Assembly (NCBI RefSeq): GCF_018035235.1
Contig: NZ_WPCV01000002.1
Location: forward strand, 744,001 to 808,000
From: Citrobacter sp. On2M
GTDB lineage: Bacteria; Pseudomonadota; Gammaproteobacteria; Enterobacterales; Enterobacteriaceae
DNA length: 64,000 nt
Reading direction: 5' to 3'
The position numbers and the translations under genes were made by a program. The notes beneath the pieces are model-generated. The model was given only the letters and a program-made list of their open reading frames with translations. It had not been told where the DNA came from and ran no database searches. Positions 42,897 through 53,929 of this stretch are shown here, in pieces; position 1 is the first letter of the stretch; the number at the start of each line of letters is the position of its first letter.

Positions 42897-44258
42897 ATGA
42901 AACTAAAGACCACATTGTTCGGCAATGTTTATCAGTTTAAGGATGTTAAAGAGGTGCTGGCAAAAGCCAACGAACTGCGTTCGGGGGATGTGCTGGCAGG
43001 TGTGGCAGCAACCAGTTCGCAAGAGCGCGTGGCGGCCAAGCAGGTGCTGTCGGAAATGACGGTAGCGGATATTCGCAACAACCCGGTGATTTCCTATGAA
43101 GAGGACTGCGTGACGCGTCTTATTCAGGATGACGTCAACGAAACGGCCTATAACCGCATCAAGAACTGGAGTATCAGCGAGCTGCGCGAGTATGTGCTGA
43201 GCGATGAAACCTCCGTGGATGACATTGCGTTTACGCGCAAAGGGTTAACGTCGGAAGTGGTCGCCGCGGTAGCAAAAATCTGCTCTAACGCTGACCTGAT
43301 CTACGGCGGAAAGAAAATGCCGGTGATCAAAAAAGCCAACACTACCATCGGTCTGCCGGGCACCTTCAGTTGCCGTTTACAGCCTAACGACACCCGTGAT
43401 GATGTGCAGAGTATTGCCGCACAAATCTACGAAGGGCTGTCCTTTGGTGCGGGCGATGCGGTAATTGGCGTCAACCCGGTAACGGATGACGTGGAAAACT
43501 TAAGCCGTGTGCTCGATACCGTGTATGGCGTTATCGACAAGTTTAATATTCCAACTCAGGGCTGCGTACTGGCACACGTTACCACCCAGATCGAAGCGAT
43601 TCGTCGTGGCGCGCCGGGCGGGTTGATTTTCCAGAGTATCTGCGGCAGTGAGAAAGGCTTAAAAGAATTTGGCGTTGAGCTGGCGATGCTGGATGAGGCG
43701 CGTGCAGTGGGCGCGGAATTTAACCGCATAGCCGGGGAAAACTGCCTGTACTTCGAAACAGGACAAGGCTCCGCGCTCTCTGCGGGCGCTAACTTCGGCG
43801 CCGATCAGGTGACGATGGAAGCGCGTAACTACGGGCTGGCGCGTCACTACGATCCGTTCCTCGTGAACACCGTGGTGGGCTTTATCGGGCCGGAGTATCT
43901 CTACAACGACCGCCAGATTATTCGCGCGGGTCTGGAAGATCACTTTATGGGCAAGCTGAGCGGCATCTCAATGGGCTGTGACTGCTGCTACACCAACCAC
44001 GCGGATGCTGACCAGAACCTCAACGAAAACCTGATGATTCTGCTCGCCACCGCTGGCTGCAACTACATCATGGGCATGCCGCTCGGTGACGACATCATGC
44101 TCAACTACCAGACCACCGCGTTCCACGACACTGCGACCGTGCGCCAGTTGCTGAACCTGCGCCCGTCGCCGGAGTTTGAACGCTGGCTGGAAACCATGGG
44201 CATTATGGCAAACGGTCGCCTGACCAAACGGGCGGGCGATCCGTCACTGTTCTTCTGA
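42897..44258 (+). CDS. eutB: ethanolamine ammonia-lyase large subunit EutB
   Basis: EutB is the catalytic TIM-barrel subunit of the adenosylcobalamin-dependent lyase that splits ethanolamine into acetaldehyde and ammonia. The 453-residue protein is full length, with the family segments GLPGTFSCRLQPNDTRDDVQ (about 152-171, with substrate-binding Arg/Gln residues) and GISMGCDCCYTNHADAD. TGAGGGAACGACTT precedes the ATG. eutC follows after 20 bases. Confidence 0.97.
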   Translation: MKLKTTLFGNVYQFKDVKEVLAKANELRSGDVLAGVAATSSQERVAAKQVLSEMTVADIRNNPVISYEEDCVTRLIQDDVNETAYNRIKNWSISELREYVLSDETSVDDIAFTRKGLTSEVVAAVAKICSNADLIYGGKKMPVIKKANTTIGLPGTFSCRLQPNDTRDDVQSIAAQIYEGLSFGAGDAVIGVNPVTDDVENLSRVLDTVYGVIDKFNIPTQGCVLAHVTTQIEAIRRGAPGGLIFQSICGSEKGLKEFGVELAMLDEARAVGAEFNRIAGENCLYFETGQGSALSAGANFGADQVTMEARNYGLARHYDPFLVNTVVGFIGPEYLYNDRQIIRAGLEDHFMGKLSGISMGCDCCYTNHADADQNLNENLMILLATAGCNYIMGMPLGDDIMLNYQTTAFHDTATVRQLLNLRPSPEFERWLETMGIMANGRLTKRAGDPSLFF

Positions 44259-44278
44259 TAACGCGGGGATGACACACG

Positions 44279-45169
44279 ATGGATCAAAAACAGATTGAAG
44301 AAATTGTACGCAGTGTAATGGCGTCAATGGGGGAGCCGCAGGTTCAAGCGCCATCAGCGGAAGTGAAATGCAGCACTACGCAGTGCGCCGCGCCGACCGG
44401 TGAAAGCTGTGCGATGGACTTAGGCTCAGCCGAAGCGAAAGCGTGGATTGGCGTTGAGAATCCGCATCGGGCAGAGGTATTGACCGAACTGCGCCGTAGC
44501 ACCGCTGCGCGTGTATGTACCGGGCGCGCCGGTCCTCGTCCGCGTACCCAGGCGCTGCTGCGCTTCCTGGCTGACCACTCGCGTTCGAAAGATACGGTAT
44601 TGAAAGAAGTGCCGGAAGAGTGGGTAAAAGCCCAGGGACTACTGGAAGTGCGCTCGGAAATCAGCGACAAAAACCTGTATCTGACGCGCCCGGACATGGG
44701 ACGTCGTCTGAGTGCGGAAGCCATTGAAGCACTGAAATCACAGTGTGTAATGAATCCGGATGTGCAGGTGATTATTTCTGATGGCCTGTCTACTGACGCC
44801 ATCACCGCCAATTACGAAGAGATTCTCCCACCGCTGTTGTCAGGCTTAAAACAGGCCGGACTGAAGGTCGGAACCCCGTTCTTCGTTCGCTATGGTCGCG
44901 TGAAAATAGAAGATCAGATCGGCGAACTGCTCGGCGCGAAAGCGGTGATCCTGCTGGTAGGTGAACGTCCGGGCCTCGGCCAGTCGGAAAGTCTTTCTTG
45001 CTATGCCGTCTATTCGCCGCGCGTGGCGACGACCGTTGAAGCCGACCGTACCTGTATCTCGAATATTCACCAGGGCGGTACGCCACCGGTTGAAGCTGCG
45101 GCGGTGATTGTAGATTTGGCCAAACGCATGCTGGAGCAAAAAGCGTCCGGCATCAATATGACCCGTTAA
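44279..45169 (+). CDS. eutC: ethanolamine ammonia-lyase small subunit EutC
   Basis: EutC binds the nucleotide part of adenosylcobalamin with EutB. The 296-residue protein starts with an amphipathic helix ([15 protein letters not shown]) that acts as an encapsulation peptide in Salmonella, followed by a flexible linker and the core ([48 protein letters not shown]). The first 50 residues vary from K-12, as is usual. Confidence 0.96.
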   Translation: MDQKQIEEIVRSVMASMGEPQVQAPSAEVKCSTTQCAAPTGESCAMDLGSAEAKAWIGVENPHRAEVLTELRRSTAARVCTGRAGPRPRTQALLRFLADHSRSKDTVLKEVPEEWVKAQGLLEVRSEISDKNLYLTRPDMGRRLSAEAIEALKSQCVMNPDVQVIISDGLSTDAITANYEEILPPLLSGLKQAGLKVGTPFFVRYGRVKIEDQIGELLGAKAVILLVGERPGLGQSESLSCYAVYSPRVATTVEADRTCISNIHQGGTPPVEAAAVIVDLAKRMLEQKASGINMTR

Positions 45170-45178
45170 GGAGGCATC

Positions 45179-45838
45179 ATGCCCGCATTAGATTTGATTA
45201 GACCTTCAGTCACCGCAATGCGCGTGATTGCCTCGGTAAATGACGGTTTTGCCCGTGAACTTAAATTACCGCCACATATACGTAGTCTCGGACTCATCAC
45301 AGCAGATTCTGATGACGTGGCGTATATTGCCGCAGACGAAGCGACAAAACAGGCGATGGTGGAAGTGGTTTATGGCCGCTCGCTGTATGCCGGTGCGGCG
45401 CACAGTCCCTCTCCAACCTCGGGCGAAGTGCTGATCATGCTCGGTGGACCTAACCCGGCAGAAGTTCGCGCCGGTCTGGATGCGATGGTCGCCAATATTG
45501 AAAGTGGCGCGGCGTTCCAGTGGGCCAATGACGCAGAAGATACCGCTTTCCTCGCGCACGTGGTTTCGCGTACCGGTTCGTATCTCTCGGCGACCGCAGG
45601 ATGCCGACTTGGCGATCCGATGGCGTATCTGGTTGCACCGCCGCTGGAAGCAACATTTGGTATTGATGCGGCGCTCAAATCTGCCGATGTACAGATTGTC
45701 ACCTATGTGCCGCCACCGTCAGAAACCAACTACTCAGCGGCGTTTTTAACCGGTAGCCAGGCCGCCTGTAAAGCTGCCTGTAACGCTTTTGCTGATGCTG
45801 TTCTGGATATTGCTCGTAATCCTGTTCAGCGCGCGTAA
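45179..45838 (+). CDS. eutL: ethanolamine microcompartment shell protein EutL
   Basis: EutL is a tandem-BMC trimeric shell protein with a gated central pore, thought to admit ethanolamine or cofactors. The 219 residues match E. coli EutL in length and sequence. TAAGGAGGCATC precedes the ATG, 9 bases after the eutC stop. eutK follows after 11 bases. Confidence 0.95.
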   Translation: MPALDLIRPSVTAMRVIASVNDGFARELKLPPHIRSLGLITADSDDVAYIAADEATKQAMVEVVYGRSLYAGAAHSPSPTSGEVLIMLGGPNPAEVRAGLDAMVANIESGAAFQWANDAEDTAFLAHVVSRTGSYLSATAGCRLGDPMAYLVAPPLEATFGIDAALKSADVQIVTYVPPPSETNYSAAFLTGSQAACKAACNAFADAVLDIARNPVQRA

Positions 45839-45849
45839 GAGAGGTTGCA

Positions 45850-46380
45850 ATGATCAATGCACTGGGATTACTGGAAGTGGATGGCATGGTGGCTGCCGTA
45901 GACGCGGCGGATGCCATGCTGAAAGCCGCGAACGTGCGTCTGCTCAGTCACCAGGTGCTGGATCCTGGCAGGCTGACTCTGGTTGTGGAAGGCGATCTGG
46001 CTGCGTGTCGTGCAGCGCTGGACGCCGGAAGCGCAGCCGCAGCGCGTACAGGTCGTGTTGTCAGTCGCAAGGAGATAGGGCGGCCAGAAGATGACACCCA
46101 GTGGCTGATCGGCGGTTTTACGCGCCAGCCGAAGAAACCAGAACAGAAGTCAGAAGTGAAAGCAGATGTAAAAGCAGAGAAGACGCAGGGTGCCCCGGTG
46201 GCTTCTGAATCCTCTGCACAGCTTCTGACGCTGTTGGCATCGGTCCGTCAAGGAATGACGGCAGGGGAAGTGGCTGCGCACTTTGGCTGGTCACTTGATG
46301 AAGCCAGAAAGGCGCTTGAACAGCTCTTTTCTGACGGAGCGTTGCGTAAACGCAGTAGTCGCTATCGCTTAAAAAATTAA
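45850..46380 (+). CDS. eutK: ethanolamine microcompartment shell protein EutK (BMC plus HTH tail)
   Basis: This 176-residue protein has an N-terminal BMC domain (about 1-90), a Lys/Glu/Ala-rich linker (about 92-125: KKPEQKSEVKADVKAEKTQ) and a C-terminal helix-turn-helix-like domain (about 126-176) with a basic end (RKRSSRYRLKN) that may bind nucleic acid. K-12 EutK is about ten residues shorter, and the difference seems to lie in the linker. It is monomeric in E. coli and minor in the shell. Confidence 0.93.
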   Translation: MINALGLLEVDGMVAAVDAADAMLKAANVRLLSHQVLDPGRLTLVVEGDLAACRAALDAGSAAAARTGRVVSRKEIGRPEDDTQWLIGGFTRQPKKPEQKSEVKADVKAEKTQGAPVASESSAQLLTLLASVRQGMTAGEVAAHFGWSLDEARKALEQLFSDGALRKRSSRYRLKN

Positions 46381-46428
46381 CCTGTCGGAGGGCCGGGGGC
46401 TTCGTTGAAGCTTCCGGCTTAAAAGATC

Positions 46429-47481
46429 ATGAAAAAGACCCGTACTGCTAACCTGCACCATCTTTATCATGAAGCATTACCCGAAGACGTTAAACTTACG
46501 CCGAAAGTGGAGGTGGACAACGTTCACCAGCGGCGAACAACGGATGTGTATGAGCATGCGCTGACGATTACCGCCTGGCAGCAGATCTACGACCAATTGC
46601 ATCCGGGAAAATTTCATGGCGAGTTCACGGAAATCCTGCTCGACGATATTCAGGTGTTCCGTGAATACACCGGTCTGGCGCTGCGTCAGTCGTGTCTTGT
46701 CTGGCCGAACTCATTCTGGTTTGGTATTCCGGCCACTCGCGGCGAACAGGGATTTATCGGCACCCAGTGTCTGGGCAGTGCTGAAATCGCTACTCGTCCA
46801 GGTGGGACAGAGTTTGAACTGAGTACGCCGGATGATTACACCATTTTGGGTGTCGTCATTTCAGAAGAGGCGATTGCCCGTCAGGCTAACTTCCTTCATA
46901 ACCCGGAAAGGGTGCTGCATATGCTGCGCAACCAGTCGGCACTGGAGGTGAAAGAACAACACAAAGCCGCGCTTTGGGGCTTTGTACAGCAGGCGCTGGC
47001 AACGTTCAGCGAAAATCCGGCGAATCTCCATCAGCCTGCGGTGCGTAAAGTGTTGGGCGATAACCTGCTGCTGGCAATGGGCACGATGCTGGAAGAAGCG
47101 CAACCGATAATCACGGCGGAGAGCATCAGCCATCAGAGCTATCGCCGCCTGCTGTCGCGGGCGCGCGAATACGTGCTGGAAAATATGTCGGAACCGCTGA
47201 CCGTGCTCGACCTGTGTAACCAGCTGCACGTCAGTCGCCGGACGTTGCAAAACGCCTTTCACGCAATCCTCGGTATTGGGCCGAATGCCTGGTTAAAACG
47301 CATTCGCCTGAACGCCGTGCGTCGCGAGCTGATAAGCCCGTGGTCACAAAGTACCACGGTGAAAGACGCCGCCATGCAGTGGGGATTCTGGCATTTAGGG
47401 CAGTTCGCCACCGACTACCAGCAACTGTTTGCGGAGAAACCGTCGCTGACGCTGCATCAGCGTATGCGCCAGTGGGCGTGA
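46429..47481 (+). CDS. eutR: eut operon transcriptional activator EutR
   Basis: EutR is an AraC/XylS-family activator that responds to ethanolamine together with adenosylcobalamin and switches on the whole operon, including its own gene. The 350-residue protein has an N-terminal sensor part and a C-terminal double helix-turn-helix (about 250-350: [42 protein letters not shown]). It is the last gene, 48 bases after eutK, and is followed by REP sequences. Confidence 0.95.
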   Translation: MKKTRTANLHHLYHEALPEDVKLTPKVEVDNVHQRRTTDVYEHALTITAWQQIYDQLHPGKFHGEFTEILLDDIQVFREYTGLALRQSCLVWPNSFWFGIPATRGEQGFIGTQCLGSAEIATRPGGTEFELSTPDDYTILGVVISEEAIARQANFLHNPERVLHMLRNQSALEVKEQHKAALWGFVQQALATFSENPANLHQPAVRKVLGDNLLLAMGTMLEEAQPIITAESISHQSYRRLLSRAREYVLENMSEPLTVLDLCNQLHVSRRTLQNAFHAILGIGPNAWLKRIRLNAVRRELISPWSQSTTVKDAAMQWGFWHLGQFATDYQQLFAEKPSLTLHQRMRQWA

Positions 47482-47490
47482 TGAAATTAT

Positions 47491-47569
47491 TATGCCGGAT
47501 GCCTTGCGTCTTATCCGGTCTGGGAGGCGGCGCTGTTGTTGGCCTGAGAAGCCTGGCGCCATCAGGCCA
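47491..47569. repeat. pair of REP units (BIME-like) between eutR and hemF
   Basis: Two hairpins lie side by side: CCGGAT (47495-47500) with ATCCGG (47513-47518), and GGCCTGA (47541-47547) with TCAGGCC (47562-47568). The wording is typical of enterobacterial REP. It separates convergent eutR and hemF. Confidence 0.82.
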
Positions 47570-49341
<1,772 letters not shown>

Positions 49342-49552
49342 ACGGCCTGAGTTGTAAAAAAAGGTTCTAAACGTTATATCGTATCGCGTTGTCCGTTGCG
49401 ACGGATCGGGATAAGAATTGTTTTACTTTTCATTTCAATACGTGACAATTCCGTATTATGCCATTTTTTCCGCCGCTTCGCGTCAGATATTGGCTAAATC
49501 AGCCGTTCGCGCCATAATCGCTTTTTAACGTCCTGAAAAGGTAACCAATACC

Positions 49553-49978
49553 ATGGAAATACGCGTTTTTCGCCAGGAAGATTTCGAAGAGGTGATCACC
49601 CTCTGGGAGCGCTGTGATTTGCTGCGTCCATGGAACGATCCGGAAATGGACATTGAGCGTAAGGTCAATCATGACGTCAGCCTGTTTCTGGTCGCTGAAG
49701 TGAACGGCGAGGTAGTTGGTACGGTGATGGGCGGCTACGACGGGCATCGCGGTTCGGCTTATTATCTTGGCGTGCACCCTGAGTTTCGCGGTCGCGGCAT
49801 CGCTAATGCGCTGCTTAACCGACTGGAGAAAAAGCTTATTGCCCGCGGTTGCCCCAAGATTCAAATCATGGTGCGTGACGATAATGATGTCGTGCAGGGC
49901 ATGTATGAACGTCTGGGCTATGAACATGCGGATGTACTCAATCTGGGCAAGCGCTTGATCGAAGATGAAGAGTACTGA
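49553..49978 (+). CDS. ypeA: YpeA GNAT-family acetyltransferase
   Basis: This 141-residue GNAT protein has the acetyl-CoA motif [21 protein letters not shown] (about 76-96). It matches E. coli YpeA in length and sequence; substrate is unknown. It is divergent from amiA and overlaps yfeZ by 14 bases, so ypeA-yfeZ-yfeY are likely one unit. Confidence 0.93.
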   Translation: MEIRVFRQEDFEEVITLWERCDLLRPWNDPEMDIERKVNHDVSLFLVAEVNGEVVGTVMGGYDGHRGSAYYLGVHPEFRGRGIANALLNRLEKKLIARGCPKIQIMVRDDNDVVQGMYERLGYEHADVLNLGKRLIEDEEY

Positions 49979-50414
49979 GTTTCATCCGGCCGACTATGAC
50001 AGCCATGGGCGTCTGCGCCTGCCTTTTCTCTTCTGGTGCGTATTGCTGCTGCAGGCACGCACCTGGGTACTGTTTGTCATTGCTGGCTCTTCCCGTGAGC
50101 AGGGCAATACATTACTGAATTTGTTTTATCCCGATCATGATGCATTCTGGCTGGGGTTACTTCCCGGCGTTCCGGCGGTACTGGCGTTTTTAGTCAGCGG
50201 CAGGCGTTTTGCGTTTCCTGTGATATGGCGCTGGCTGCGCGGATTACTGATCCTCGCTCAACTGGTGCTGTTGTGCTGGCAGCCGGTGATGTGGCTGGGA
50301 GGCGATCCGGTCAACGGCGTCGGGCTGGCGCTGCTGGTGGCGGATATTGTCGCGCTGATCTGGCTGTTAACCAATCAACGTTTGCGCGCCTGTTTTTCCC
50401 TCGAGAAAGAATAA
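49965..50414 (+). CDS. yfeZ: YfeZ inner-membrane protein (DUF2919)
   Basis: The 149-residue protein has four hydrophobic segments (about 20-42, 58-75, 82-103, 112-132) and matches E. coli YfeZ. Its ATG lies inside the end of ypeA (ATGAAGAGTACTGAG), a coupled start. Function is unknown. Confidence 0.9.
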   Translation: MKSTEFHPADYDSHGRLRLPFLFWCVLLLQARTWVLFVIAGSSREQGNTLLNLFYPDHDAFWLGLLPGVPAVLAFLVSGRRFAFPVIWRWLRGLLILAQLVLLCWQPVMWLGGDPVNGVGLALLVADIVALIWLLTNQRLRACFSLEKE

Positions 50415-50473
50415 CGGCACTTTTTGGCGAAAGCGGACTCCAAGCAACGTTGATAAATAAGGAAGGAAGTGAA

Positions 50474-51049
50474 ATGAAATCACTGCGTTTGACTTTATGC
50501 GCGATGCCGCTACTACTGACCGGGTGTTCAACGTTGTCGTCAGTAAACTGGTCTGCCGCCAATCCGTGGAACTGGTTTGGTTCTTCAACGCAGGTCACTG
50601 AGCAGGGCGTCGGAGCGTTAACGGGCGCGACACCGCTGGATGAAAAATCCATTGCTGATGCGCTGGACGGGGAATACCGTCTGCGCAGCGGAATGAAGAC
50701 CGATAACGGGAATGTGGTGCGTTTCTATGAAGCGATGAAAGATGACAAGCTCGCGATGGTTATCAATGGCACCCAGGGAACCATCAACCGTATTGATGTA
50801 TTAGACAGCGATATTTCGTCTTCTGCGGGTGTCAAAATCGGTACACCGTTTAGCGAGCTTTACACTAAAGCCTTTGGTCATTGTCAGAAAGCAACCGGCG
50901 ATGATAGCGCGGGCGTTGAATGTAAAGCTGAAGGAAGTCAGCATATTAGCTATGTCTTTTCCGGCGAGTGGAGCGGGCCTGAAGGCTTAATGCCGTCTGA
51001 CGACACGCTGAAAGCATGGAAAGTAAGCAAAATTATCTGGCAGCGTTAA
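50474..51049 (+). CDS. yfeY: YfeY lipoprotein (RpoE-regulated in E. coli)
   Basis: The 191-residue protein starts with a lipoprotein signal (lipobox LLTGC, Cys about 18) and matches E. coli YfeY (DUF1131), a member of the sigma-E regulon there. The open frame extends to 50225, but the ATG at 50474 has GGAAGGAAGTGAA upstream and places the signal at the N-terminus. Function is unknown. Confidence 0.92.
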   Translation: MKSLRLTLCAMPLLLTGCSTLSSVNWSAANPWNWFGSSTQVTEQGVGALTGATPLDEKSIADALDGEYRLRSGMKTDNGNVVRFYEAMKDDKLAMVINGTQGTINRIDVLDSDISSSAGVKIGTPFSELYTKAFGHCQKATGDDSAGVECKAEGSQHISYVFSGEWSGPEGLMPSDDTLKAWKVSKIIWQR

Positions 51050-51094
51050 TTTGCGTCTGAACAAATCGGCTTACTAAAAAAACAGGTAGAATAG

Positions 51095-52042
<948 letters not shown>

Positions 52043-52054
52043 TTTTTGATTCCT

Positions 52055-52078
52055 GATGGCGGTTACGCCGCCATCTTT
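52055..52078 (+). terminator. weak intrinsic terminator after yfeX
   Basis: GATGGCGG (52055-52062) pairs with CCGCCATC (52068-52075), followed by only three T residues. Confidence 0.65.
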
Positions 52079-52293
52079 CACAAAATAGTTACCTGTTGAA
52101 CCCCACAACGTCTGCCATGCAGATGATGCATCCGCATTGACGCTCATCGTAAAAAATCCCATTCCAGGTTCAGTGTTGTTTACCTGTCAGTTAGTTGTTT
52201 AAAGCACCGATATTAAACACTGCCCTTTTGAATTAATAAGTTCCGGATAGTTACTTTAAAAAATCTAAATATATCTGAATTAAATCACGGTTT

Positions 52294-52315
52294 AAATGTG
52301 ACGAAGATCTGATTC
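52294..52315 (+). promoter_or_regulatory. CRP-like site upstream of the lyase gene
   Basis: The 22-base site beginning AAATGTGA and continuing AGATCTGATT matches the CRP consensus at about 16 of 22 positions, with a perfect left half. It lies about 90 bases upstream of the promoter's -35 element. Confidence 0.5.
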
Positions 52316-52393
52316 TTTTACTCTATTCATAAAAATAAAATGTCTTATAAGTGTAATTAATTTCATCATAAATTGATTTAATGCCTTCATTTG

Positions 52394-52421
52394 TTGACAA
52401 TTAAAATGATGGTCTTGTAAT
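52394..52421 (+). promoter_or_regulatory. sigma-70 promoter for the lyase-permease unit
   Basis: A perfect -35 TTGACA (52394-52399), a 16-base spacer and a -10 TGTAAT (52416-52421, one mismatch). It is about 70 bases upstream of the lyase start, which has a strong GGAGG at 52482-52486. Confidence 0.72.
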
Positions 52422-52490
52422 CTGAAAATGAGCGAAAAATAACGGAATTTATTCTTAACCATTTGGCAACAAAAGTGCATTGGAGGTTTT

Positions 52491-53867
52491 ATGTCTACAA
52501 AATTATGGGGTGGGCGTTTTGATATGCCTACAAATAAGCTGGTCGAATCATATAACGCGACAATTATGCTGGAACAACGCCTCTGTCCTTTTGATATTCA
52601 AGGGAGTATTGTCCACGCAACTATGTTGGGCCGTCAGGGGATTATTGCACAGGATGAAGCGAATGCGATTATTGGCGGGTTAAGGCAAGTAGGTAAAGAA
52701 ATTGAAGAAGGGCAGTTCGTTTTTGACACTGTTGATGAAGATATTCATATGGCAATCGAAAGACGTATGACCGAAATAATTGGTCCTGTAGGTGGGAAAC
52801 TACATACAGGTCGAAGTCGTAATGACCAGACGACTGTCGATTCTAAAATGCATATGAGATCAACTATTCGTGAGATTCAGCAGGATATTGTTCATCTGCA
52901 AAAAATTATTATTAATAAAGCTGAAAATAATATTAATGCGATTATGCCGGGCTATACTCATTTACAGACCGGTCAGCCTATTCTTTTATCACACTGGATC
53001 ATGGCATATTATTGGATGTTACGTCGTGACTGGACTCGTTTTGAAGACCTTTATCAACGCATGGGAGAATGTCCTTTAGGTTCAGCAGCTCTTGCAGGTA
53101 CGACTTTCCCTATTGATCGTGATTTCACTGCTCAACAGCTTGGCTTTGATAAGCCGACTGAGAATAGTATTGATTCTGTCAGCGATCGTGACCATATGGT
53201 TGAATTCACTGCTGCAGCCGCTATGTGCTTTATGCATCTTACCCGTTTGTCAGAAGAATTGGTTTTATTCTCAAGTCAGGACTTTAAATTTATTGAGCTT
53301 TCTGATGATTTCTGTACTGGTTCCAGCATCATGCCCCAGAAGAAAAATCCTGATGTGGCTGAAAAAATGCGCGGTAAAGGCGGTCGTATGTACGGAAATT
53401 TAATGGCGATGCTGACCATTATGAAAGGGATCCCTCTCGCCTATAATACTGATATGAGTGAGGATAAAGAGCAGGTCTATGATTCCATGGATACTTTGCA
53501 AACCAGTCTAAAAATTATGGCGCCGATGCTCGATAAAATGGTTATTCTTTCTGAGAATACTCGCAACGCGGCGGCAAGAGGCTTCTCAAATGCGACCGAT
53601 ATGGCTGATTACCTGGTTCGTAAAGGAATTCCTTTCAGGGAAGCTCACCATATTGTCGGCAGTGCTGTTAATTACTGTATAAAACATAGAAAAATGCTGG
53701 AAGAGCTTACAATGGATGAATTTCATTCATTTGATAATAAAATTGAAAATGATATTTATGAGAATATATCTCTGGAAGCTTGTATTAAAGCAAGGATGTC
53801 TTATGGCGGAACAGGAACGGATGCCGTTAAAAAACAGATCGAAATTGCTAAATCATATCTGAACTAA
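52491..53867 (+). CDS. argininosuccinate lyase family protein (ArgH paralogue, probable altered specificity)
   Basis: This 458-residue aspartase/fumarase-superfamily lyase is closest to ArgH, which splits argininosuccinate to arginine and fumarate. It has LWGGRF at the start, DEDIH (His86), TGRSRNDQ (106-113), YTHLQ (His157) and the Ser loop GSSIMPQKKNPD (Ser278/279). Two spots differ from every ArgH I can recall: RAQP is TGQP (160-163), and YNKDxQEDK is YNTDMSEDK, with Thr320 and Ser323 where Lys and Gln are usual. That Gln contacts the substrate's amine side in known structures. Fumarate is therefore a likely product, but the partner may not be arginine. It is AT-rich, is followed by a DcuA/B-like carrier, and is not part of an arg cluster. 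Confidence 0.88.
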   Translation: MSTKLWGGRFDMPTNKLVESYNATIMLEQRLCPFDIQGSIVHATMLGRQGIIAQDEANAIIGGLRQVGKEIEEGQFVFDTVDEDIHMAIERRMTEIIGPVGGKLHTGRSRNDQTTVDSKMHMRSTIREIQQDIVHLQKIIINKAENNINAIMPGYTHLQTGQPILLSHWIMAYYWMLRRDWTRFEDLYQRMGECPLGSAALAGTTFPIDRDFTAQQLGFDKPTENSIDSVSDRDHMVEFTAAAAMCFMHLTRLSEELVLFSSQDFKFIELSDDFCTGSSIMPQKKNPDVAEKMRGKGGRMYGNLMAMLTIMKGIPLAYNTDMSEDKEQVYDSMDTLQTSLKIMAPMLDKMVILSENTRNAAARGFSNATDMADYLVRKGIPFREAHHIVGSAVNYCIKHRKMLEELTMDEFHSFDNKIENDIYENISLEACIKARMSYGGTGTDAVKKQIEIAKSYLN

Positions 53868-53889
53868 TCCTAAGCATAATAATTAATAT

Positions 53890-53912
53890 CTCCCGGATGC
53901 AATATCCGGGAG
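53890..53912 (+). repeat. intercistronic hairpin between lyase and carrier genes
   Basis: CTCCCGGAT (53890-53898) pairs perfectly with ATCCGGGAG (53904-53912) across five bases. No T-tract follows, and the carrier's ribosome site (TTGAGGTG) begins a few bases later. It may protect the lyase mRNA or tune carrier translation. Confidence 0.75.
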
Positions 53913-53929
53913 GGCTTTGAGGTGAAAAA

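Larger units (their letters stand above)
52079..52490. other. AT-rich upstream region of the lyase unit
   Basis: This 412-base region carries no gene I can support. Composition changes near 52180 from backbone-like to strongly AT-rich, a likely left border of the inserted block. It contains a CRP-like site (52294-52315), a good sigma-70 promoter (52394-52421) and a half site AATCTAA at 52262-52268 that matches the arms of the palindrome in front of the GntR/FCD gene. Confidence 0.6.

Noticed and set aside
52241-52400. ArgR boxes upstream of the ArgH-like lyase
   Set aside because: ATTCAT half-site-like text occurs near 52325, but no paired 18-base ARG boxes were found, so arginine control is not supported.
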